A stretch of DNA of 64,000 bases from NCBI GenBank assembly GCA_963727955.1, contig CAVSII010000006.1, positions 1 to 64,000 of the forward strand, read 5' to 3'. Under the pieces are notes generated by a model. It made no database searches, had not been told where the DNA came from, and saw only the letters and a program-made list of their open reading frames with translations. This document shows, one piece after another, positions 55,468 through 63,838 of the stretch. Numbering within the stretch: position 1 is the stretch's first letter; each line of letters opens with the position of its first letter. This DNA is from Bog-756 sp963727955. GTDB lineage: Bacteria > Actinomycetota > Acidimicrobiia > Acidimicrobiales > RAAP-2. A program made the position numbers and the translations under genes.

Positions 55468-57051
55468 GTGGACGGCGAAGGCACACCGGAGGCCCCTCCG
55501 GGTCCGGACCGCCCGCCGGCGGCCAACGCCAGTGCCCGCCAGCTGGTCCGCAACATGGCCTCCAGCTACGGCAACTTCTTCCTGGTCATGGTGATGAGCC
55601 TGTTCCTCACCCGGGTCCTGCTGCGTCACCTCGGCGCCAGCACCTACGGGTTGTGGATCGTCCTTCTGGCCATTGTCGGCTACATCGGCTTGCTCGATGT
55701 GGGGGTTTCCACGGCGGCCGTGCAGCGGGTGGCTCGGTTGACCGCGGCCCACGACAGCGACGGGGTGGCCGATCTCATCCGCACGGCGTGGACGTTCTTT
55801 GCGGCCTCGGGCGTCCTGGCCGTGGTGGTGACGGTCATCCTGGCTCCCCATCTGGCCTCGTTCCTCCACCTCGGCACCATCGACCCGGCCCAGGCCGAAA
55901 CCACTCTGATCATCCTGGGGTTCTGGATGGCGGTGCTGTTCCTGGGCTCGGTGCCCAACGCTGTTCTCTTCGGGTCGGGCCGGGGCGACCGACTGGCCCA
56001 GTTGGGCGGTCTCACCCTCGTCCTCACCCAACTGGTCCAGATCGTGGTGGTGGTCTCGGGTGGGGGTCTGGTCGCCCTGGCCATCGTGGCCCTGGGGGGC
56101 GTGCTGGTGGCCTTGGTGATGACGGCCTTCATGGTCGGCCGGGTCACCGGTTCGTCGGTGCGCCACGGGCACTTCCGCCGCAGTGTGCTGGTCGACCTGC
56201 TCCGCTTCGGCGGGCGTCAATCGGTGATCTCGCTGGGCGGGATCGTGGCCTACCAGCTCGATGCCGTCATCATCGGGCTGATCCTGCCGGTGGCCCAGGT
56301 GGCTCCCTACGACATCGCCCTCAGCACGTCCAACCTGACCCGCAACCTCAGCACCCAGGGCACCAACCTGCTCCTGCCCACCTACGCCCACTTCGACGCG
56401 GTGGGCGACCACAAGCGCCAGGCTTCGTACTTCTTCCGTTCAGTTCTGCTCGGCATGGCCATCTCCATCCCCGTGGTCATCGCCCTGGCCGCCTTCGGCG
56501 AGCCCATGCTCAAGCTGTGGCTCGGCACCGTGCCCCCCAAGACCTACGAGATCGTCATCGCCCTCGGGGTGATGATCACCGTACAGCTGCCCGGCAACCA
56601 GTGCTTCAATTTCCTGACCGGCATCGGCCGCATCCAATTACTGATCCGGCTGTCGGTGATCGGTGCCCTGGTCAACCTGGCCGGCAGCGTGGTCGCCACC
56701 TTCTGGCTGGGCCCGGTGGGCCCGGCCATCGGCTCACTGCCGGTGGTGATCGTTCTCGACTTCTTCATACTCCCCATGATCGTCTGCCGGCACCTGGCGG
56801 TGTCGTTTGCCGACTACGCCCGGGCCTCGTTGGCCCCCCTCATCCCAGGGGCGGCGGCGGCCGGCATCGTGGCCGTTGTGCTGGTGGTCGCCTTCCCCAA
56901 CGCCCGGGGTGTCACCGCCGTGGTCGAAGCGGCAGTGGTGGTGGCGGTGTCGTGGATCACCATGGGCGTGCTCCTCTACCGCATCGAACCGGAGCTGCGC
57001 GACGGGATCGGCAGGTTGCTGGCCCGCCGGCGCGCCCGGCGCCTGAGCTGA
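55468..57051 (+). CDS. Oligosaccharide flippase (Wzx/MATE-like)
   Basis: A 527-residue polysaccharide-biosynthesis flippase with about 14 membrane helices: LVRNMASSYGNFFLVMVMSL, STYGLWIVLLAIVGYIGLLD, GGRQSVISLGGIVAYQLDAV and VVIALAAFGEPMLKLWLG. It flips lipid-linked sugar units across the membrane, so both ABC-type and flippase-type export are coded side by side. The N-terminus has a short Pro-rich head. GTG start at 55468. Downstream is a repeat-rich gap, then a glycosyltransferase. Confidence 0.88.
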   Translation: MDGEGTPEAPPGPDRPPAANASARQLVRNMASSYGNFFLVMVMSLFLTRVLLRHLGASTYGLWIVLLAIVGYIGLLDVGVSTAAVQRVARLTAAHDSDGVADLIRTAWTFFAASGVLAVVVTVILAPHLASFLHLGTIDPAQAETTLIILGFWMAVLFLGSVPNAVLFGSGRGDRLAQLGGLTLVLTQLVQIVVVVSGGGLVALAIVALGGVLVALVMTAFMVGRVTGSSVRHGHFRRSVLVDLLRFGGRQSVISLGGIVAYQLDAVIIGLILPVAQVAPYDIALSTSNLTRNLSTQGTNLLLPTYAHFDAVGDHKRQASYFFRSVLLGMAISIPVVIALAAFGEPMLKLWLGTVPPKTYEIVIALGVMITVQLPGNQCFNFLTGIGRIQLLIRLSVIGALVNLAGSVVATFWLGPVGPAIGSLPVVIVLDFFILPMIVCRHLAVSFADYARASLAPLIPGAAAAGIVAVVLVVAFPNARGVTAVVEAAVVVAVSWITMGVLLYRIEPELRDGIGRLLARRRARRLS

Positions 57052-57368
57052 CGGATGTCGGCACCACCCATGGCGAGACGGCGTGGACACTTCGCTGGTG
57101 GACACTTCAGACGTGGACACCTCGTTAAGGTGGGGACCATCGCCCCGGAGATCGCCATGGTCGACAGGAACATGGTGGATAAGGGCATGGTCGGTAAGAA
57201 CCTGGTCGACAAGGCACTGGTCGACCAGGCACTGGTCGACAACGAATCGTCACTGTCCCCTTCAGACCTCCACCGACCAGATGACCGCTCCTCTGGTCAT
57301 CTCCGCCTGCTTTCCTCGCCCCCCTGTACGGTCGACCGGGCCTGCGCCCACAGCCGGCGGTCGCTCTG
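57052..57368. other. Gap holding repeat arrays and a doubtful small frame
   Basis: This 317-base gap contains the arrays described separately and no gene with recognisable domains. The open frame from 57055 would encode 104 residues of low complexity (RRGHFAGGHFRRGHLVK followed by the VDKxL-type repeats). It has no ribosome site and no family, so I do not call it a gene. Confidence 0.4.
57083..57249. repeat. 15-bp tandem arrays between flippase and glycosyltransferase
   Basis: Cluster A has GTGGACAC at 57083, 57098 and 57113. Cluster B has GTCGAC-like cores at 57160, 57175, 57190, 57205, 57220 and 57235, all 15 bases apart. The core sequence TGGTCGACAAG recurs almost exactly. In one plus-strand frame (57055-57369, ending exactly on the glycosyltransferase ATG as TGATG) cluster B encodes VDRNM VDKGM VGKNL VDKAL VDQAL units. 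Whether this is coding or a decaying repeat is not known. Confidence 0.85.
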
Positions 57369-58417
57369 ATGGGCATGCGTCTGGCTCTGGCCACCCTGTC
57401 GGCCGGTGAACCGATGGGACAGCAGGTCTACGAGCGCCAGCTGGCTCACCGTGGATCGGGCGCCCTGGGTAGCGGCTGGCAGGTGGATCCGGTGGCGGTA
57501 CGAACCTTGCGCACAGCCCAGCCGGGCAGCGTGCGCATCCCGGCCGCACTGCTGGGCGACGCCTCCCCGGTACTCCGGCGCACCGCCGGTCGGTTCATCT
57601 ACCGTCGCTACGACCTGGTCCATCGGCTCGATCTGCGCTTGCCGCCCGCCCCCTACCCCGAAGTTCTCACCGTGTTGGACATCGCCCCGTGGCGTTTCGC
57701 CGACGAGGGAGCGCCGGTGGCCGACGCGGCGGCCACCGCCCGACGGGCTGCCACCGTCATCTGCCCCTCCCAGTTCTCCGCCGACGAGGTGGTGTCGGCC
57801 TTCGGGGTTTCCGACCCGGTGGTCATCCCCTTGGGGGTGGACGAGGCCTTCTTGACCGCTGATCCGTTGTCCGAGGGGGAGCTGGCCGACCTCGGGATCC
57901 GGGAGCCGTTCGTGATGCACGCGGCGGGCTGCACCCGGCGCAAGAACCTCGCCGGTCTGGCCGCGGCGTGGACCCGGTGCGCGCGGCGCGGCCCGACACC
58001 GTGCTGGTCCTCACCGGTCCGCCCGACCCGCGTCGCGACCAACTGTTCGCACCCCTGGCCGGCGCCCTGCGGTTGGGTCGGGTGGCCGACGGGGTCCTTC
58101 CCCGGTTGATGGCCGCCGCCGCCGCCGTGGCCGTGCCCTCCACTTACGAGGGGTTCGGGCTGCCCGCTCTGGAGGGGATGGCGGTGGGCGTCCCGGTGGT
58201 GGCCGCCTCCCGTTCGTCCCTGCCCGAGGTGGTGGGGGACGGGGGTTATCTGGTCGAACCGGACGCCGGCGGTCTGGCCGACGGCCTGCTGGCCGCCCTG
58301 GCCGGCGGGGGCGAGGTGCGCACCGTAGCCGAGCGGGGTCGGGCCCGCGCCCAACAGCTGACCTGGGACATCAGCGTGGCAGCCCATGCCGTGGTCTGGC
58401 GCTCTGTCGCCGGTTGA
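57369..58417 (+). CDS. Group 1 glycosyltransferase, frameshifted
   Basis: GT-B-type glycosyltransferase of about 349 residues when joined. N-terminal half: GEPMGQQVYERQLAHRG, YDLVHRLDLRLPPAPYPEVL, CPSQFSADEVVSAFGVSDPV and EPFVMHAAGCTRRKNLAGLA; C-terminal half: TVLVLTGPPDPRRDQLFAPL and the donor-binding VAVPSTYEGFGLPALEGMAV, GVPVVAASRSSLPEV, with the E-x7-E motif. The frame shifts in the C run 57973-57975, where one missing C gives AAAWTPVRAARPDTVL. It transfers a sugar from a nucleotide donor to an unknown acceptor, presumably in the exported glycan. The start overlaps the end of the repeat-rich frame. Confidence 0.88.
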
Positions 58418-58435
58418 GGCCAGTGCCAGAGTCCA

Positions 58436-58523
58436 TTGACAACACATGTTGACATCGTGTTACGGTCCGAGACACCGTCGGGTCCGTCGAGTGGGTTCCG
58501 CCGCCCGCTCCGGACCCTGACGG
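58436..58523 (+). promoter_or_regulatory. Promoter and stem-loop with no gene behind it
   Basis: TTGACA (58436-58441; a second TTGACA at 58449) and TACGGT (58461-58466) would start RNA near 58473. There CCGTC-GGGTCCG (58475-58486) pairs with CGGACCC-T-GACGG (58511-58523), a 12-bp stem with one bulge. No plus-strand gene follows before the convergent VOC gene at 59472-58705, so a small RNA is possible. Confidence 0.35.
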
Positions 58524-58704
58524 CTTCACTCGAGCTCCGGGCCACCTCCACCCCGCTCTCCGGGCGTTCCTCCGATCCCGGGTTGCCGGCGAAGGAAAGG
58601 TGGCCTGCCCGTGGTGCCGGCATTCCCGTCAGGGACAGCCGGACGTGGTCGCAAACAGACGAAAAAAGTCGTGATCGGAACGGGCGGTTTGGCTCAGTCC
58701 GTTG

Positions 58705-59472
58705 TCAGGAGGCCATCTTGATGACAGCAAATGCCGCGCCGTCCGGATCAGCCAGCACGGCAAAGCGCCCCGGAGGAATGTCGGTCGGTGGGACGAACGT
58801 GGTTCCTCCGAGCTCAGCAGCCTTGGCGGCCGTGGCGTCGGTGTCGTCAACGCCGAAGTAGACGAGCCAGTGGGCCGGAACCTCGGCGGGGACCATGTCG
58901 GGCATGGTCATCATGCCCGCCACCGTCTTGTCGCCGAGCTTCCATTCCGTGTAGCTCATTCCCCCCATGTCGAGATCGTTGGGTTGCCACCCGAACACCT
59001 CTGTGTAGAAAGCTCTGGCCGCCGGGAGATCTCGGGTGTTCAGCTCGTTCCAGGCGAAGGCCCCCGTCTCGTTGGCCAGCTCAGCTCCGGCGAAGGTCTT
59101 GGGCTGCCAGACGCCGATCACCGCCCCCCCGGGATCAGCGAACACCGCCATGCGTCCGATGTCTGAAACGTCCATCGGCTCGGCGAACACCATGGCCCCC
59201 GCCTTTTTGGCCAGGTCGACGGTTGCGTCCGCATTGTCGACAGAGACGTAGGTAATCCAGGCGCTGGGCTGTTCCTCCGTCATCACCTTCATATTGCCGG
59301 CCACGGTCTTCCCGCCCTTGCGCATGAGGTTGTAGTGACCCATGTCCTCGCCCTGGTCCTCAGCTTTCCAGCCGAACAGAGACCCGTAGAAGGCATTCGA
59401 GGTTGCGAGATCCTTGGTGGCATGATCGACCCAGGAGGGGGTCCCGGGGTCGTAAGAGGTGAACTCTGGCAT
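58705..59472 (-). CDS. Two-domain VOC protein, Cfp30B-like
   Basis: A 255-residue protein with two VOC units: WVDHATKDLATSNAFYGSLF then AGAMVFAEPMDVSDIGRMAV, FADPGGAVIGVWQPK; and AWNELNTRDLPAARAFYTEV then VYFGVDDTDATAAKAAELGG, VLADPDGAAFAVIKMAS. The layout matches the 27-30 kDa antigen Cfp30B (Rv0577) of mycobacteria and related putative hydroxylases. Reaction unknown. Its start lies near 59472, followed on the minus strand by no close partner; the gap upstream to the next VOC gene is about 140 bases. Confidence 0.85.
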   Translation of the reverse strand: MPEFTSYDPGTPSWVDHATKDLATSNAFYGSLFGWKAEDQGEDMGHYNLMRKGGKTVAGNMKVMTEEQPSAWITYVSVDNADATVDLAKKAGAMVFAEPMDVSDIGRMAVFADPGGAVIGVWQPKTFAGAELANETGAFAWNELNTRDLPAARAFYTEVFGWQPNDLDMGGMSYTEWKLGDKTVAGMMTMPDMVPAEVPAHWLVYFGVDDTDATAAKAAELGGTTFVPPTDIPPGRFAVLADPDGAAFAVIKMAS

Positions 59473-59614
59473 TTTGTATCTCCTCCAAGTCCGTGGGCGT
59501 TGTTTCCCCTGTCCGGATGCAGCTTAGCGATGTCCCCGGCGGCGACGCCGTGGGTAGCGGACGCTGGCGTGCACGGGCACGGCACGGGCACCGGCACCGA
59601 TGGTCTTGGTCGCT

Positions 59615-60007
59615 TCAGCCAGGCCCGAGGAGATCCCAACGATTGACAACGCAGTCGAGAAAGACGGCAACGCGACCGCAGGGTTCGCTCCTTGGGGATC
59701 GGACGAAACGCACGCCAGCAGAGGTCATCCGCCGGCAGGAAGCATCAAAGTCGTCGACGCGAAGGAAGAAGGCGACCCGGCCACCGGTTTGGGCTCCGAT
59801 GACCGACGTCTGAGGTTCGTCCTCAGCACGGGCCAGCAGGATCCCCGTTTCAGATCCGGGCGGTCTCACGACGACCCAGCGTTTGGCCTTTCCGCTCTGG
59901 GTGTGAGCTGGCGAATCTTCGACGAGATCGAAGCCCAATGTGTCGACGAAGAACTGGATTGCGGCGTCGTACCCGTCTACTACGAGGGTGACCAGGTCGA
60001 GGTTCAT
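59615..60007 (-). CDS. VOC-family protein
   Basis: A 130-residue VOC protein starting MNLDLVTLVVDGYDAAIQFF and with VAFFLRVDDFDASCRRMTSA in its second half, ending in the conserved VAVFLDCVVNRWDLLGPG. It resembles the single-domain glyoxalase-like proteins; the metal ligands are not all clear and the reaction is unknown. The ATG at 60007 has GAGAAGGG seven bases upstream. An upstream extension of the open frame lacks a start site. Confidence 0.75.
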   Translation of the reverse strand: MNLDLVTLVVDGYDAAIQFFVDTLGFDLVEDSPAHTQSGKAKRWVVVRPPGSETGILLARAEDEPQTSVIGAQTGGRVAFFLRVDDFDASCRRMTSAGVRFVRSPRSEPCGRVAVFLDCVVNRWDLLGPG

Positions 60008-60143
60008 CGATGGACCCTTCTCACCCGGCCGAGCAACTTCACGTCTCAATCTTCTCGCAACGGACTCGCTTACGCCGGATTCTGTCTTCCCGACTCCAGC
60101 AGTGAAGTGCCGGCTGGACGGTCGCCCCTCCCGTGCTCGCATT

Positions 60144-61319
60144 TCAGTGCGACCCGTTGAGGGCGAGCATCCCGAGCGCTGCCGCCATCGACAGCGGCAC
60201 GGCCACGACCCCGAGGCGGCTCGCTCTGGCGATGGATGGTTGAGCACCGGCCGACCTGGCCGACCGAAGCCACAAGAGCCAGGCCAGCGAGCCGGTGACG
60301 AAGAGGTTCGGACCGATATTCAGACCCACAAGGAGGGCAAACGGTCGAGGCGGGACCCGAGCGGCTAACAGCGATCCGGCGGGAAGGTTGTTGACGGCCA
60401 CGCTGAGGAGGGCCCCAGTGACAGCCGTACCCAAAGAATCGAGGTGCCCGAGGAGAGTCGCCGGTCCCGACCACGCACGCCCCAGCGTGCCGAGCGCCAC
60501 GGCTATGCCGAACAGGCCGACGAGTACGGGGAGTCCCAGAACCCCCACGGCGCGCCTCAGAGACACCTCCGAAGAGAGGGACCGGACACCAACCGCCACT
60601 ACGCCGACGGCTGCCACGAAAGCGGCCGGCGACCGGAGGACGAGCACCAACACGGTGACGGCGACCACGGCTATGAGTCCGATTCCCAGTACCGGTCGAC
60701 TGACCCTTTCCGATACCGGGCCGACGGCGGCCCGCAGTGATCGATGTTCGGCCACACCCACGACCAGGGCTGTCATCAGCGCCGATGCAATCCCCGCCAG
60801 AGCCATGTGCCGAAAGAATTGTCCTCCCGAGAGGTGCAGGTGGCCGAGGACGATCAGGTTAGTGAGATTGGACCCGGGCAGAAGGAGCGATCCGGCATTG
60901 GACAGAAGCAGGCACCCGTACAGCAGCGGTGCCTCTCCTTCGCCCCGGTTGCGCGCCGTGTAGATGAGTATGGGCGTCAGGAATGCCACCGAGGTGTCGA
61001 GATTCAAAACAGTCGTCACCGCCACCGTCAGTGTGACGGCGCCGGCGTAGAGCGCCAGCCCGTTTGGCGCTAGTCGTGCGAGGGCATGACCGGCGGCGGA
61101 GAACAACCGGTCCTCGTCGGCAACGAGACCTACGAGGAGGAGGCCCGCTACGAGGACGAATGGAGACCAGTCCTGCGCCGCCGCCGATCGGGCCTCCTGC
61201 GGGCCGAAAAACGCAGCACCGAGTGCTCCGGCGCACCCGACAGCGGCCACGGCCCATCCCAGCCGACCGGTGCCGTCAGGAATCTTCGTCGGGTGTGGGT
61301 TCCTCACCTTGGCCATCAT
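60144..61319 (-). CDS. ArsB/SLC13-type anion permease
   Basis: A 391-residue membrane protein of the ArsB/NhaD-like permease group, about 11 helices. Motifs: SPFVLVAGLLLVGLVADEDR, VTLTVAVTTVLNLDTSVAFL, LLLPGSNLTNLIVLGHLHLS and ALLSVAVNNLPAGSLLAAR, the last two being the paired hairpin/asparagine motifs of this fold. It may export arsenite, move a divalent anion or exchange protons; no ars regulator or arsenate reductase is adjacent, so the substrate is open. Minus-strand start at 61319. Confidence 0.82.
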   Translation of the reverse strand: MMAKVRNPHPTKIPDGTGRLGWAVAAVGCAGALGAAFFGPQEARSAAAQDWSPFVLVAGLLLVGLVADEDRLFSAAGHALARLAPNGLALYAGAVTLTVAVTTVLNLDTSVAFLTPILIYTARNRGEGEAPLLYGCLLLSNAGSLLLPGSNLTNLIVLGHLHLSGGQFFRHMALAGIASALMTALVVGVAEHRSLRAAVGPVSERVSRPVLGIGLIAVVAVTVLVLVLRSPAAFVAAVGVVAVGVRSLSSEVSLRRAVGVLGLPVLVGLFGIAVALGTLGRAWSGPATLLGHLDSLGTAVTGALLSVAVNNLPAGSLLAARVPPRPFALLVGLNIGPNLFVTGSLAWLLWLRSARSAGAQPSIARASRLGVVAVPLSMAAALGMLALNGSH

Positions 61320-61472
61320 GCCCGTCTTCGGTCCCGGTCAGACGTGAACCACCGAAGGCACGTGGACCCACGACGGGTGTAATCCACATCGGTGCCGTGG
61401 TCGTTCCGAGGGTGGGGGTCCGGGATCGGGATCGGAGCTTTCATTGCAGCCTTCAGCCAGTGGTCGCTCGCC

Positions 61473-61478
61473 TACGCT
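61473..61478 (+). promoter_or_regulatory. -10 box of the DUF1345 gene
   Basis: TACGCT lies six bases before the ATG at 61485. It sets the start inside a longer open frame and indicates a leaderless mRNA. Confidence 0.45.
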
Positions 61479-61484
61479 TCGACA

Positions 61485-62148
61485 ATGCCCCCTCCGACCA
61501 GTTCGCCTCGCAGCTGGCGAGACCCTCGGGCCAGTGTGCGTGTGGCAGTTGCAGCATCACTCGGAATAGTTGCCGGAGTCGCCGTGTCGGCCTGGACGTT
61601 CTGGCAAGGAGCGGTCCTCATCGGCTGGGACGTTGGTGCGCTCTTCCTCATCACATGGATCTGGTGGGTGGTGGGGGGTCTGGATGCCGAGGAGTCCAAG
61701 AGCCGTGCAAACAGAGAGGACACCAGCATCCAGTTGGCCGAAGCCATCCTTCTGCTGGCGGGAGTCGCTCTGCTCGCAGCCGTCGGGTTGGCCCTGGTCC
61801 GCGCCGGTCAAACTGCCTGGGGCGACGAAGGCTTATCTCATTACTCTCGGATTGCTGAGTGTGGCGCTGTCGTGGGGATTGGTCCATACGGTCTTCACCC
61901 TGCGATATGCCCGGTCCTACTACTCCCCGCCTGTGGGCGGGATCGACTTCAACGAGGACGATCCGCCCACCTATCTGGACTTCGCTTATTTGGCCTTGAC
62001 CATCGGCATGACCTTCCAGGTATCTGACACCAACCTGACCACCAAGAGGATGCGCAGAATCGCTCTCTCCCATGGCCTCCTCTCGTACTTGTTCGGTGCG
62101 GTAATCGTTGCCCTCGTCATCAACGTCGTGTCGAGTCTCCTCCATTAG
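61485..62148 (+). CDS. DUF1345 membrane protein, frameshifted
   Basis: About 220 residues when joined. Four or five helices are seen: VAVAASLGIVAGVAVSAWTF, GALFLITWIWWVVGGLD, LAEAILLLAGVALLAAVGLA, LGLLSVALSWGLVHTVFTL and GLLSYLFGAVIVALVINVVS. The DUF1345-typical RYARSYY, FNEDDPPTYLDFAYLALTIG and FQVSDTNLTTKRMRR close it. The frame shifts near 61812-61820: removing one G from GGGG gives QTAWATKAYLITLGLL. The function of the family is not known. ATG at 61485 follows a -10 box. Confidence 0.8.
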
Positions 62149-62250
62149 GGCAGGCGATGGACCCTGAAGGGAAACCGCCGGCATTGTCCGCTTATCATGC
62201 GTCGAGGGTCATTTTGGGTCTCCAAAACGGAGAGCGGACTGGGGGGAAGA

Positions 62251-62669
62251 ATGGAAACGGACGATCGCGAGACGCCGGTCCGGAGTTTCGTCGAGGAGGT
62301 CTGGAATGGTCGAAACTACGAAGCGGCCGCCGATCTCTACAGCGAGAACTACGTCAATCCGTTCGGGACAGTCCGTCCGCCAGTGTCGAGCCGATCCGGC
62401 GATACCACCGTGCGTTCTCCGACTTGCACCTCGATGTCGAGGAGGTGATCGTGGCCGGCGACACGGTGGTGCTCAAGGGCACACTTCGCGGGACCGACAC
62501 AGGAGGGCACCTGGGACGTCCTCCAACCGGGCGGGCGATAGAGGACTGGCATGTTGACATCACGCATTTCGAGGGGGACAGGGTCATCAGCGAATGGATA
62601 GGCGCCGACAACCTCGGTCTCTTCATCCAGCTCGGGGTTCTCGAGGACCCGTGGCCGACTCAGGTTTAG
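62251..62669 (+). CDS. SnoaL-like protein, frameshifted
   Basis: About 140 residues when joined. METDDRETPVRSFVEEVWNG and AADLYSENYVNPFG open the fold; after a frame shift near 62370-62385 (one base missing, giving a VRPASVEPIRRYHRAF join) it continues DLHLDVEEVIVAGDTVVLKG, TGRAIEDWHVDITHFEGDRV and ISEWIGADNLGLFIQLGVL. This is a SnoaL/ester-cyclase fold. A likely role is small-molecule chemistry, unproven. The ATG follows GGGGGGAAGA. Confidence 0.75.
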
Positions 62670-62929
62670 ACGCCCGCCGGATCGCCATAGGTGCCCATGA
62701 TCCAGGCTTGATAATCGCCGTCGAACAGGCGATGAGTGGCAGGTCCCCGAGCGAAGACCATCTCACCACGGGCGTCTCATCGCATACAGTGACCTGCCAG
62801 AAGTAAGGCTGTATCTGGTCGGTTGCCCGTGATAGCTTGCCTCACCTAGCCGGGCGGTGTGCGACGGACTTTGTCGAGATCGTGCGGGTCTCAGCAATTT
62901 GGCAAATTACGACAGAACGCGGGGTGGCG

Positions 62930-63403
62930 ATGTCCGAAACAACGGATCTGCGGTGGCAACCCATCACCTCTTTGCTGCTCAGCATCGTGGGTCTGGCCGG
63001 CTCTATCTACCTCACCATTAGCCATTTCGACAACCACATCTCTCTCGTGTGTCCCGATCTCGGCTCCTGCAACAGGATCCTCACCAGTAATACGTCGCAC
63101 TTCTTGGGCATTCCCGTACCGGTGCTGGGCCTGTTGTACTTCGTACCCATGACCGTCCTCTGTCTGCCCGCACTGTGGCGCTCCAATGACCGACGGATTC
63201 ATTTGACCCGACTCATCCTTTCGGCCATTGGCGTCGCCATGATCATCTATTTGTTTATCGAGGAGCTGTTCATCATTCAAGCACTGTGCATTTGGTGTTC
63301 AGTCATTCATTTCGTCGGATTCTTGCTATTCGTGGTTATCGCCACCTCGACACCGGCGCTACTGGAGCGAAGCTCCGACCTCACGGCTTCTGAGGCAGGA
63401 TAA
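62930..63403 (+). CDS. Vitamin K epoxide reductase family protein
   Basis: A 157-residue VKOR with four or five helices. Cys41 and Cys47 in LVCPDLGSCNRIL are the loop cysteines, and Cys120 and Cys123 in ALCIWCSVIHF form the active-site pair. It passes electrons between a quinone and a periplasmic disulfide-forming thioredoxin-like protein, replacing DsbB in many actinobacteria. No DsbA-like gene is beside it in this window. The ATG at 62930 was chosen for its position before MSETTDLRWQP; a longer start is open upstream. Confidence 0.88.
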   Translation: MSETTDLRWQPITSLLLSIVGLAGSIYLTISHFDNHISLVCPDLGSCNRILTSNTSHFLGIPVPVLGLLYFVPMTVLCLPALWRSNDRRIHLTRLILSAIGVAMIIYLFIEELFIIQALCIWCSVIHFVGFLLFVVIATSTPALLERSSDLTASEAG

Positions 63404-63533
63404 AGCCGAGCAGCCGATCGGGTGCGACTCGACTGCGACGGCAGGGACTGGTGGCACAGGCCACGTCGTGGGAGTGCTTCTCCATAGGCGTGGAGGTGCC
63501 GTTCAGTGGCGCTGAACGGTGGCGAGCGCTGGG
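63404..63533. other. Intergenic stretch, nothing recognised
   Basis: No coding, RNA or repeat signal that I can support. A GTTCAG-TGGC-CTGAAC-like palindrome near 63511-63526 (GTTCAGTGGCGCTGAAC) could be a small terminator for the VKOR gene. Confidence 0.35.
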
Positions 63534-63818
63534 TCAGTGGGAGAGGTTGAGGTTATGAAAGGGGTTGAGCCCTCGGCGTAGCCAAGCGACTGGGCCAAGT
63601 CCCAGGAGGATCGCAACAGCACCGGTCAGGACCAGGTTCGTGGCAAGTCAGAGTTTCGCCCGTCGTCTCCTGTTGCGGGTTAGGCGGTCCTCATCTCGCG
63701 GTCATTAGCAGCGGGATTCGCGTTCTCGGTGTCAGTGCGGCTCAATCGGAACGGTGCTACTGGTCCTTTCCGAGACGGGTGTGTCACTGAAGCCATCATC
63801 GATACCAGACCCGCTCAT
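63534..63818 (-). pseudogene. Small membrane protein remnant or misread gene
   Basis: Three minus-strand frames line up in order: MSGSGIDDGFSDTPVSERTS from ATG 63818, a middle part TENANPAANDREMRTA, and a final LATNLVLTGAVAILLGLGPV, AWLRRGLNPFHNLNLSH ending at 63534. The last part is a clear membrane helix with a basic flank. Together they suggest one protein of about 90 residues, broken by two shifts, whether from sequencing or decay. No family is recognised. Confidence 0.3.
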
Positions 63819-63838
63819 TGGCGTTAGGTGACGCGCCC

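Noticed and set aside
57055..57369. 104-residue frame over the 15-bp arrays as a gene
   Set aside because: No ribosome site or domain. The repeat explains the open frame; reported as a repeat instead.
62666..62761. 31-codon minus-strand frame (LFDGDYQAWIMGTYGDPAG)
   Set aside because: Protein-like sequence but very short, overlapping the end of the SnoaL gene, with no ribosome site; not enough to call.
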